5,486 bases of DNA from Verrucomicrobiota bacterium (GTDB lineage: Bacteria > Verrucomicrobiota > Verrucomicrobiia > Verrucomicrobiales > DEV007), in contig JAQCER010000294.1 in NCBI GenBank assembly GCA_027618625.1, forward strand, positions 1 through 5,486. Direction: 5' to 3'. Positions 1-5,486 of this stretch are shown here, one piece after another. Position numbers and translations under genes: made by a program. How positions within the stretch are numbered: the stretch's first letter is position 1; each line of letters opens with the position of its first letter. A model generated the notes under the pieces. It saw only the letters and a list, made by a program, of their open reading frames with translations, made no database searches and was not told where the DNA came from.

Positions 1-423
1 GCCCTCGACTTGCGAGATTACAGCCTGCCAGTCTACAGCTCTGACGAAGAAACCGCAAACGGTGTCCCTGCCGATGCAAAGGCCTTCCTCGAAGCGATCC
101 GGGCCCACGACGCCATTGTCGTTTCGCTCGCCGAACACAACGGATCCTACAGCGCCGCTTTCAAGAACCTCTACGACTGGACTTCGCGTGTCGAGTATGC
201 CCTGTGGTCGAACAAACCCATGCTCCTGCTCGCCACCTCACCCGGTGCCCGCGGCGGCGCTTCCGTTTTCGAAACTGCAAAGGCAATCTTCCCTCGTATG
301 GGAGCAGACATCCGAGGCACCTTCAGCCTGCCGTCGTTTCAAGATAACTTCTCCGATGATGAAGGGATCACGAATCCCGATTCGGCAGCAGAACTCGCAG
401 CCGCGATTCGATCACTGTCGTAG
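1..423 (+). CDS. NADPH-dependent FMN reductase family protein, 5'-truncated by window edge
   Basis: Flavodoxin-fold NAD(P)H:flavin/quinone oxidoreductase, presumably cytoplasmic. Frame 1 is open from the first base and ends at TAG 421-423, giving 140 visible residues. The visible part starts with ALDLRDYSLPVY, the loop after the first beta strand and helix in this family. It continues with a strand DAIVVSLAEH and then NGSYSAAFKNLYDWTSR, which corresponds to the family's PEYNGS...KNALDW segment that contacts the flavin ring. The next strand, KPMLLLATSPGARGG, is the second flavin-contact loop. Family members are usually about 175-190 aa, so roughly 40 residues including the N-terminal FMN-phosphate loop (GSxRxxS type) lie before the window. 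A TTG at 10-12 could be taken as a start, but homology continues upstream of it, so I treat the gene as partial. It converges on the hydrolase gene with an 89-bp gap. The physiological substrate (flavin, quinone, azo dye or metal) cannot be told from sequence. Confidence 0.88.
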   Translation, partial: ALDLRDYSLPVYSSDEETANGVPADAKAFLEAIRAHDAIVVSLAEHNGSYSAAFKNLYDWTSRVEYALWSNKPMLLLATSPGARGGASVFETAKAIFPRMGADIRGTFSLPSFQDNFSDDEGITNPDSAAELAAAIRSLS

Positions 424-512
424 TTCGACTCTTGCCCTCTTCCCAAGGATCGGCGGACTCCGATTCGCCGCATCGATGACAGGGAGATTCGGAGATCGCC
501 CCTCCTTGGCTT

Positions 513-1520
513 TCACTCAGACCGCAGCTCTAACAATCGCACCGCAGCCGCCTTGGGAGTTCGATCCTCCTTAAGCAGGCCCCAGTGACCTTCCGCTCCG
601 GCGGTATCTTCACCAGTTTTCCACGGCTCATCGAATGCCGAGAAGTAGAACACCGGAACATGTTCCGCCTTGAGCCAGGGAAACAGTTGCTCAAGAAACT
701 TCACCTGTTGCTCCGGCCCCGCCTTCTCTTTCATCAGACGCCCTTGAAGTCCGGTATCCGCTTTGCTGGTTGCCCATCCACATTCTCCGACAACGACTGG
801 AATCTGCGGATGGAAATTCCGCGCCGCCTGATACTCGCTTTTCGTCCAATCCAACGCCTCATCCATCATCGCACCATTCCACAACGCGTAGAGATGAATG
901 GTGATGAAGTCGACTTCCGCTGCGACTTCCCGGCTGCGGTCTTTGTTCCAAAAGTTAAAGTCGTCACCTGTGGTCACCGGCACTGCCACCTGCGCCCGGA
1001 CATCACGAATGTGGCCGATCAACGTCTTTGGATGCATGCGATGACCGCTCCATTCCACCTGGGTTTCGTTCCCAACGAGAACCGCAACAACCGACTCGCG
1101 ATGAGAATTGGCAAGCGCGATCAATGTTGCCAATTCCATCGCATTCTTCTCATGGACACCCTCATGCGTTTTTACCAGTTTCCCTTCCTGATCATACACC
1201 GCCTCCTGATTCAGCCATCCACCCAGCAGCACTTTCAGTGAACTATTCTCCTCCTTGATGATGTCGAGTAGATCGCCAGCAAAGTGATCCGCCCCATAAA
1301 CGCGAATCATCTCGCAGTGCTTGCTCAGGATTCGAACATCTTCGCGCAGTTGCTCACGCGATGGCGCAGCGCCTTCCGGTTGTTGCCCCGCCCGATACGG
1401 CCCGTAGCAAAGCCCAAATCCGTCTTTGGGAAAGATAAGCGGCCGACGCTCAAATGCGTCCTCAGCATGGGCCAGCGGAGTACAAGAAATGACGATGCTC
1501 AGGATCAGTCGAGATACCAT
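513..1520 (-). CDS. Secreted GH17-like glycoside hydrolase (beta-1,3-glucanase / glucan-modifying type)
   Basis: Protein of 335 aa resembling bacterial family GH17 / COG5309 enzymes, which cleave or transfer beta-1,3-linked glucans with a retaining mechanism on a (beta/alpha)8 barrel. Residues 1-19 form a signal peptide (MVSRLILSIVISCTPLAHA, cleavage after AHA), so the product is exported. The first barrel strand is near GFGLCYGPYR. A VGNE motif puts the expected acid/base at Glu152, and VVVGECGWAT puts the expected nucleophile at Glu246. Other family marks are VDFITIHLYALWNG before the nucleophile and FYFSAFDEPWK after it. The frame stays open upstream to a TTG at 1613, but those 31 extra residues are partly encoded by the REP repeat and would bury the signal peptide, so I chose ATG 1518-1520. 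No clear Shine-Dalgarno precedes it. Only about 36 bp separate this ATG from the repeat, so its promoter must lie in or beyond the repeat/transposase unit. Exact substrate is inferred from the family only. Confidence 0.85.
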   Translation of the reverse strand: MVSRLILSIVISCTPLAHAEDAFERRPLIFPKDGFGLCYGPYRAGQQPEGAAPSREQLREDVRILSKHCEMIRVYGADHFAGDLLDIIKEENSSLKVLLGGWLNQEAVYDQEGKLVKTHEGVHEKNAMELATLIALANSHRESVVAVLVGNETQVEWSGHRMHPKTLIGHIRDVRAQVAVPVTTGDDFNFWNKDRSREVAAEVDFITIHLYALWNGAMMDEALDWTKSEYQAARNFHPQIPVVVGECGWATSKADTGLQGRLMKEKAGPEQQVKFLEQLFPWLKAEHVPVFYFSAFDEPWKTGEDTAGAEGHWGLLKEDRTPKAAAVRLLELRSE

Positions 1521-1558
1521 GGATGACGTGTCACCCGCTTCGGCACCGGAATCAACGG

Positions 1559-1621
1559 AAAGTAGTTCGAGCTTTAGCTCGATCTTGTGCGATGGGATTG
1601 AGTTGAAGCTCAAGCTACTTT
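1559..1621. repeat. Inverted REP pair A (BIME-like), downstream of the RAYT gene
   Basis: A 63-bp imperfect palindrome starting AAAGTAG and ending CTACTTT. The left REP has GTAG at 1562-1565 followed by a perfect hairpin at 1567-1582 (TCGAGCT, TT, AGCTCGA). A 15-nt spacer (1583-1597, TCTTGTGCGATGGGA) follows. The right REP is in opposite orientation: hairpin 1598-1613, with TTGAG pairing to CTCAA, and CTAC (GTAG on the minus strand) at 1615-1618. The right hairpin is degenerate, with about five substitutions relative to the left arm. The GTAG next to a hairpin is the hallmark described for RAYT-linked REPs. The pair overlaps the transposase stop codon by two bases. Confidence 0.88.
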
Positions 1622-2318
1622 AGCTCGATTTTTTCCGTTCCTTTTCCAACTGGTTTCGGAGTTCCTGGGCTGAAGCCCAAGCTGCTTTGCCTATGCCGAT
1701 GGCGTAATCACTTTCGGGCAGGTTGGGTTTGATCGGGTTGTTTGCGATGTAATTCCGGTAGTGATGCCACTGCGACTCGCTGCGAACGATGTGATCGAAG
1801 GGCTCCGCTTGCCAGAGCTTTCCGTTCCGATTCAGTGCTACGTTGATCGCCCGTGAGCTGCTGCCTTTCCACTTTTGGATAGCATCTCCCAGGGGCATCC
1901 CTGGCTTAGGCGTTACCAATGCATGGAAGTGATTGGGCATGATGACCCAGACATCAAGATCGCACATTTCCTCCGTGGATGCGAGAAATTGATCGATGAG
2001 GTGCTGTCGCATTGAAGCATCGCGCAGAACGCATGCGCCCCATCCGGCATCCAGCCAGTCGTGCCACTGTTTGGTGAATCGTGCATGGAAAGCGCTGCGT
2101 TTTTCTTCGTCACCAATGGAATCCAACTCGTCTTTTGAACGAAAGCCGTGCTGCGCGAGCCACGCGGTTCGTTCCTCGTCCCACAGTCGTAACTTTGCCT
2201 TTGGGATCGAATCTGCCAGGCGACCATTGACGAAATAGGTGACATCGTCTTGCCGCCAATGGGGAAGGTTGCCGCGATGTCTTTTGACGTTCTGATCTGG
2301 CTGGAACGGTTTGAACAC
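1620..2318 (-). CDS. REP-associated tyrosine transposase (RAYT), Y1_Tnp / IS200-like HUH family, intact
   Basis: Single-strand DNA endonuclease of the Y1 HUH family, 232 aa, which in characterised RAYTs nicks and joins REP hairpins through a 5'-phosphotyrosine link. The N-terminal block NLPHWRQDDVTYFVNGRLADS is the first strand region typical of long-form RAYTs. Residues about 40-115 form a charged helical insertion absent from the 165-aa E. coli enzyme. The metal-binding HUH motif is in VWVIMPNHFHALV, with His130 and His132. GKLWQAEPFDHIVRS follows, then HYRNYIANNP, where Tyr190 aligns with E. coli Tyr115 of the VDYIYINP motif and is the expected nucleophile. The C-terminus is lysine-rich. 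No frameshift or internal stop is seen, so it may be functional. GTG 2316-2318 is the first start after an in-frame stop inside REP pair B; no Shine-Dalgarno is visible. The last codons and TAA run directly into REP pair A. It is on the same strand as the downstream hydrolase and might be co-transcribed with it. Confidence 0.92.
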   Translation of the reverse strand: MFKPFQPDQNVKRHRGNLPHWRQDDVTYFVNGRLADSIPKAKLRLWDEERTAWLAQHGFRSKDELDSIGDEEKRSAFHARFTKQWHDWLDAGWGACVLRDASMRQHLIDQFLASTEEMCDLDVWVIMPNHFHALVTPKPGMPLGDAIQKWKGSSSRAINVALNRNGKLWQAEPFDHIVRSESQWHHYRNYIANNPIKPNLPESDYAIGIGKAAWASAQELRNQLEKERKKSS

Positions 2319-2321
2319 AGG

Positions 2322-2395
2322 AAAGTAGTTCGAGCTTTAGCTCGATCTTGTGCGATGGGAATGTTGAGCTAAAGCTCAAAAGCTCAAACTACTTT
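2322..2395. repeat. Inverted REP pair B (BIME-like), upstream of the RAYT gene
   Basis: A 74-bp palindromic element with the same plan as pair A. The left REP has GTAG at 2325-2328 and the perfect hairpin 2330-2345 (TCGAGCT, TT, AGCTCGA). The spacer at 2346-2360 is identical to that of pair A, followed by three extra bases (ATG). The right REP has a perfect hairpin at 2364-2379 (TTGAGCT, AA, AGCTCAA), an extra 8 bases, and CTAC (GTAG on the minus strand) at 2389-2392. It starts 3 bp beyond the transposase GTG and ends 4 bp before the ATG of the DUF3445 gene, so it fills the entire spacer between these divergent genes and must contain or replace both upstream control regions. Confidence 0.88.
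2372..2387. repeat. 8-bp tandem duplication inside the right REP of pair B
   Basis: AAGCTCAA occurs twice head to tail (2372-2379 and 2380-2387). It accounts for 8 of the 11 bp by which pair B exceeds pair A, the other 3 being the ATG after the spacer. The duplication moves the GTAG tetranucleotide away from its perfect hairpin, or lets the arm re-pair in a second register. Confidence 0.8.
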
Positions 2396-2399
2396 CTCG

Positions 2400-3230
2400 A
2401 TGAACCTTTCCTCTCTCCTTCCTGACGAAGACTTCCGGCACTCGATGCGGTTTTCCAAAGGGACGCTTTCAGGGTTCTATGGCGCGACCATTGACCGCGC
2501 TGAGCTGCTCGGACAGCGATCGCGCTGGATTGCTGAGCAACCGGGTCGCTATGCCGCCATGTCGGCTGGTTCCGAGTCGATGCTCGATGAAGCAACGAAT
2601 CTCGCGAACGACGTTGGCGGCATCGACGGGGAGACCTTTGACCGGATTTCAAAGGAACGCGATCCGCTGATGCGATGCCGACTTCTGGGCACGCACTGGG
2701 AGCCGGACTTTCTCTTGATGAAGTCTACCGACTCGGGATTGCCTCGATTGCTCGGCGGGTGTGTCTGCTTTCCTTCGCACTGGAGTCTGCAGGAGAAGTT
2801 GGGCAAATCGATGGATGCCATTCACTCGCCTGTGCCGGAGCTGAATGCGGATCTCGGCAGGCAAATCAATGGTTTCCTCAGTCGGATCAAACCTGGCACT
2901 TCATGGGAGCGCACCAACTGGGGACTTGCGGCAACGTCCGAGCTCAACCTGCATCCGGCGCTCAGTCCGCCTCGCCTTCCCTGTGCAGTGGAAGCGGGTG
3001 ATGCCTGGCTCCGCATTGAATGGCAGTCGCTCGTGGCGCTTCCTGTGTCCAAAGGAATTCTGTTCGGCATTCGACTGCAAATCGTGCCGCTCGTGACTGT
3101 GATGCAAGATGCTGACGTCAAGCGGCGGCTATACCGGGCGCTGGCGACGATGCCAGTCGAAATGGCGCGCTACAAAGGGCTGGGTGAGTGCCGGGACACG
3201 CTTCTTGAACTGCTTGCGCTCGAACGGTGA
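2400..3230 (+). CDS. DUF3445 protein, haem-dependent oxidative N-demethylase alpha-subunit-like
   Basis: Protein of 276 aa matching the DUF3445 / HODM alpha-subunit-like family (PF11927). The characterised family member is a haem-dependent enzyme that oxidatively demethylates methylated amines; the substrate here is unknown. Family landmarks in order: DFRHSMRFSKGTLSGFYG (residues 11-28), DFLLMKST (103-110), CFPSHWSLQEKLGKSMDAIH with SPVP (123-146), the ERTNW block (170-174), and WLRIEWQSLVALPVSKGILFGIR (203-225), equivalent to the family's RxERQTLxRLPxSGAxxFxIR. MARYKGLGECRDTLLELL closes the protein (255-272). The family's usual RQT is IEWQS here. His142 in the IH-PVP segment is strongly conserved in the family and may be haem-related, but that is inference. 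No signal peptide or membrane segment, so cytoplasmic. ATG 2400 keeps the full family N-terminus; ATG 2445 (residue 16) is an alternative. The start is only 4 bp from REP pair B, with no Shine-Dalgarno visible. Its TGA overlaps a GTG of the next frame. Confidence 0.87.
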   Translation: MNLSSLLPDEDFRHSMRFSKGTLSGFYGATIDRAELLGQRSRWIAEQPGRYAAMSAGSESMLDEATNLANDVGGIDGETFDRISKERDPLMRCRLLGTHWEPDFLLMKSTDSGLPRLLGGCVCFPSHWSLQEKLGKSMDAIHSPVPELNADLGRQINGFLSRIKPGTSWERTNWGLAATSELNLHPALSPPRLPCAVEAGDAWLRIEWQSLVALPVSKGILFGIRLQIVPLVTVMQDADVKRRLYRALATMPVEMARYKGLGECRDTLLELLALER

Positions 3231-3292
3231 GGGTGCTGTCGATCATTATCCGATTGTGGCGGGCGCCCCATCGGATTATCCTAGTTCAGCTC

Positions 3293-5479
3293 ATGCATTT
3301 ATTTCGCTCAACAGGTTCTAGGACAATGTGGCTCACGACTCTGGTTGCATTGGCGACCGTTGGCATGTCCGCGAGCACCGCTGCGGGTGTGCCGCCTTCG
3401 GATCCTGTCGCAGGCAGGAGTCACTGGGCGTTTCAGCCCTTTGCAGATCTGTCCGGAGCGCCGGTTGCGGACGGATCGCAGTCGCGAATCGATGATCTCA
3501 TCGTGGCCAGACTTGAGCAGGAGGGCTTGAAATGGGTGCCGGACGCCGGCCGCAGGGACTTGATTCGCCGGATTTACTTTCAACTCGTCGGCTTGCCGCC
3601 GACGGCTGCGCAGACACAGGCGTTCGTTGAAAATAAACGACCGGAGGCGCTGGAGAATATTGTGAATCAACTGCTCAATTCGCCGCAATTCGGCGAGCGC
3701 TGGGGCAGGCATTGGCTTGATCTGGCGCGCTATGCGGACTCGAATGGTCTGGACGAGAACTTCCTTTTCCGCGAGGCTTGGCGCTATCGCAACTGGGTGA
3801 TCGACGCGGTAAATGCAAATGCTCCGTTCGATCGTTTCGTGCTTGAGCAGATAGCAGGAGACGTGTTGCCCTTTGATTCGATCGAGCAACGTGACCGCCA
3901 GCGCATCGCCGCCGGGTTCATGGTGCTCGGGCCAAAGGTGCTGCTCGGCAACGATGCGAACAATCAACGGATGGAGGTAGCCGATGAGCAGATCGACACC
4001 ATCGGCCATTCATTGCTGGGACTGACCCTTGGCTGTGCAAGATGTCACGATCACAAATTTGAGCCCATCCCGACTGCCGATTACTACGCCCTTGCTGGAA
4101 TTCTAACATCCACACAAATTATGGAGCAACGCTACATGCTCGGTGAGCAGCGTGTGATGGAGCGCCTCGTTGGACTGGGGTCGGAAGGCGATCTTCTGGA
4201 CACCGAATACGAACGCTATTGGCGAGAACTACCCCAGGCCAGGACGAATGCCGAACGTGCGAAGTCCGCGCTCGAGCTCCTGAAGAAGGACGATCATGAG
4301 GGATTAAAGGAACTGTTGGAGAAGTATCCGGAATCCGTTTCCGAAGGGGCAAGGGATGCGACGCTCGCATCTGAGGAACGCATCGCAGCGCAGGGTAAAC
4401 TTGTCGCAGAATTGGATGCCGCGATTGCTAACGCTCCAAAGATTCCGCCACGAGCGATGATCCCGAGCGACGTCGATACTCCCGCTGACGAGTCGATTCG
4501 CCTCGCGGGGAAGTTCGATCAGTTGGGTGAAGAAGTGCCGCGCGGGTTTCTGCAAGTGATCACCCCGAACAATGAGATCAAGATTCAGGACGGCAAGAGC
4601 GGTCGACTTGAGCTTGGACAATGGCTGACGGATGCCGAACACGGGGCAGGTCGGCTGACGGCGCGCGTGTTGGCGAATCGCGTCTGGCACCACCTGATCG
4701 GAGTGGGAATCGTGCGCACGGTCGACAATTTTGGCAGAACCGGAGAGCTGCCGAGTCATCCCGAATTGCTCGACCATCTGGCCAGTCAACTCATTGCATC
4801 CGGATGGTCGATGAAGGCGCTCATTCGTGAGATCGTTCTCAGCCGCACGTTTGCTCTGAGCAGCGAATACAATGAAGCGGCACACGCCTTCGACCCTGAC
4901 AATCGCTTGCTGTGGCGGGCGCACCGTCGACGGCTCGATCCTGAAGCTCTGCGCGATGCGATACTGATGGCAGCAGGGCAGCTGGATCTTACGCCGATGG
5001 CATCATCGGTTTCTTACCTGGGTGATCAGGCGACGGCGGTCGGGAAAAACGAAGTTCGCAGGCGCACGGACTTTCCCAATCGCAGCGTTTACCTTCCGGT
5101 GATTCGCAATGATTTGCCGGAGTTGTTCGAAGTCTTCAATTTCGCAGATCCGCACGCAACCACTGGAGCGCGGCCCAACACTACCGCCGCGACACAAGGG
5201 CTGTTGAACGACGAGATGGTCATGAACGCCGCGGAGGCGACCGCAAAGCAACTGCTCGCGGACACAACCACAGGCGGCAATGAATTGCGGATTGACCGGA
5301 TGTTCGAGCAGATTCTTGGGCTGCGACCTGACGACGCTGAGAGAAGTGAGCTGCTCGGCTTTGTCTGGAAAACTGAATCGCGCCTGACCGAAGAAGGCAA
5401 TGATGATGCCACCCTGCGCGCCTGGGCAGCGGCCTGCCATGCGTTGCTTTCCACAAGTCGTTTTCAATTTGTCGAGTAA
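3293..5479 (+). CDS. Exported DUF1549 (PSCyt2) + DUF1553 (PSD1) protein
   Basis: Protein of 728 aa (from ATG 3293) of the Planctomycetota/Verrucomicrobiota family that pairs DUF1549 with DUF1553. Molecular function is not established. Residues 1-32 form a signal peptide with two Arg in the n-region and a hydrophobic core, WLTTLVALATVGMSASTAAG. DUF1549 spans about 66-273: RIDDLIVARLEQEGL, LVGLPPT, FGERWGRHWLDLARYADSNG, and LGCARCHDHKFEPIPTADYY. The last holds CxxCH at residues 248-252 (4034-4048), a possible covalent haem c site. A variable charged helical linker covers about 275-385. VPRGFLQV leads into DUF1553 from about 438 (RLELGQWLTD, ANRVWHHLIGVGIVRTVDNFG, GELPSHPELLDHLA) to the C-terminus, including RSVYLPVIRNDLPELFEVFNFADP. 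A separate N-terminal cytochrome c (PSCyt1) domain, common in relatives, is absent. Other starts are GTG 3227, which overlaps the preceding TGA but gives an unusual leader, and ATG 3326, which has AGG close upstream but an uncharged leader. A DUF1501 gene often follows; the window ends 7 bp after the stop. Confidence 0.9.
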   Translation: MHLFRSTGSRTMWLTTLVALATVGMSASTAAGVPPSDPVAGRSHWAFQPFADLSGAPVADGSQSRIDDLIVARLEQEGLKWVPDAGRRDLIRRIYFQLVGLPPTAAQTQAFVENKRPEALENIVNQLLNSPQFGERWGRHWLDLARYADSNGLDENFLFREAWRYRNWVIDAVNANAPFDRFVLEQIAGDVLPFDSIEQRDRQRIAAGFMVLGPKVLLGNDANNQRMEVADEQIDTIGHSLLGLTLGCARCHDHKFEPIPTADYYALAGILTSTQIMEQRYMLGEQRVMERLVGLGSEGDLLDTEYERYWRELPQARTNAERAKSALELLKKDDHEGLKELLEKYPESVSEGARDATLASEERIAAQGKLVAELDAAIANAPKIPPRAMIPSDVDTPADESIRLAGKFDQLGEEVPRGFLQVITPNNEIKIQDGKSGRLELGQWLTDAEHGAGRLTARVLANRVWHHLIGVGIVRTVDNFGRTGELPSHPELLDHLASQLIASGWSMKALIREIVLSRTFALSSEYNEAAHAFDPDNRLLWRAHRRRLDPEALRDAILMAAGQLDLTPMASSVSYLGDQATAVGKNEVRRRTDFPNRSVYLPVIRNDLPELFEVFNFADPHATTGARPNTTAATQGLLNDEMVMNAAEATAKQLLADTTTGGNELRIDRMFEQILGLRPDDAERSELLGFVWKTESRLTEEGNDDATLRAWAAACHALLSTSRFQFVE

Positions 5480-5486
5480 AGCTAAC

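Larger units (their letters stand above)
1557..2395 (-). mobile_element. RAYT/REP unit: transposase gene bracketed by two inverted REP pairs
   Basis: A compact unit made of REP pair A (1559-1621), a complete RAYT gene (1620-2318, minus) and REP pair B (2322-2395). The two pairs lie in the same orientation and share a 41-bp block without mismatch (1557-1597 and 2320-2360). Because the ends are direct copies of each other and each is internally palindromic, this is not a classical insertion sequence with terminal inverted repeats. It matches the known arrangement in which a single-copy Y1 transposase gene (REP-associated tyrosine transposase) is flanked by the short palindromes it is thought to mobilise. 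No target-site duplication is apparent, as expected for HUH Y1 enzymes. The unit sits between the divergent hydrolase and DUF3445 genes. Confidence 0.82.

Noticed and set aside
443..509. Bidirectional terminator between the FMN reductase and hydrolase genes (CCAAGG / CCTTGG, and CGGCG / CGCCG at about 451-470)
   Set aside because: Stems are 5-6 bp with long loops and no adjacent T-run on either strand; too weak to annotate.
585..1241. Plus-strand open frame of 218 codons opposite the hydrolase
   Set aside because: Antisense to the GH17 catalytic region with both expected active-site motifs on the other strand; no recognisable domain or start signal.
1567..1634. Rho-independent terminator on the plus strand (TCGAGCT pairing to AGCTCGA followed by six T at 1629-1634)
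   Set aside because: The pairing arms are about 48 bases apart and compete with the tighter local REP hairpins, and no plus-strand gene ends just upstream.
2110..2379. Minus-strand open frame beginning in REP pair B and overlapping the transposase
   Set aside because: It overlaps the conserved N-terminal part of the RAYT in another frame; its start is repeat-derived.
1557..2395. Two direct copies of a short palindromic repeat as a CRISPR array
   Set aside because: Only two copies lie 763 bp apart with a gene between them, and each is a long inverted pair with GTAG tetranucleotides. This fits REP elements, not a repeat-spacer array.
3308..4009. Long minus-strand open frame opposite the DUF1549 gene, and similar ones at 4304-4924 and 5003-5467
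   Set aside because: They are antisense to well-conserved DUF1549/DUF1553 coding sequence, match no family I recognise and have low-quality composition; shadows of the real gene.

Overview
The window carries five protein-coding genes and one compact repeat/transposase unit. It looks like chromosomal DNA of a Planctomycetota or Verrucomicrobiota bacterium. The main reasons are the large secreted DUF1549/DUF1553 protein at the right end, a family greatly expanded in those phyla, and a long-form (about 230 aa) REP-associated tyrosine transposase. Shine-Dalgarno sequences are weak or missing before most starts, which also fits. Phylum is as far as the sequence supports.

Layout from left to right: (1) 1-423, plus strand, the 3' part of a flavodoxin-fold NADPH-dependent FMN reductase whose N-terminus lies before the window. 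(2) 513-1520, minus strand, a secreted GH17-like beta-glucan hydrolase/transferase, convergent with gene 1. (3) 1557-2395, a self-contained RAYT/REP unit. It holds an intact HUH/Tyr transposase gene (1620-2318, minus) bounded within a few bases on each side by an inverted pair of REP hairpins, each hairpin carrying the GTAG tetranucleotide. (4) 2400-3230, plus strand, a DUF3445 / haem-dependent oxidative N-demethylase alpha-subunit-like protein. (5) 3293-5479, plus strand, an exported DUF1549 (PSCyt2) + DUF1553 (PSD1) protein with one CxxCH motif. No stretch over 300 bases lacks a gene.

The most interesting part is the centre. The RAYT/REP unit fills almost the whole space between two divergent genes. 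Only about 36 bp separate one repeat from the hydrolase start, and 4 bp separate the other from the DUF3445 start. The repeats therefore occupy the places where promoters and ribosome binding sites would be expected. One repeat also extends the hydrolase reading frame upstream, creating a likely false N-terminus.

No single pathway links the five genes. The reductase and the DUF3445 protein are both redox proteins, but they are far apart and on opposite sides of the repeat unit. The DUF1549/DUF1553 gene is probably the first of a pair with a DUF1501 gene just beyond the window; that is expectation from the family, not something seen here.
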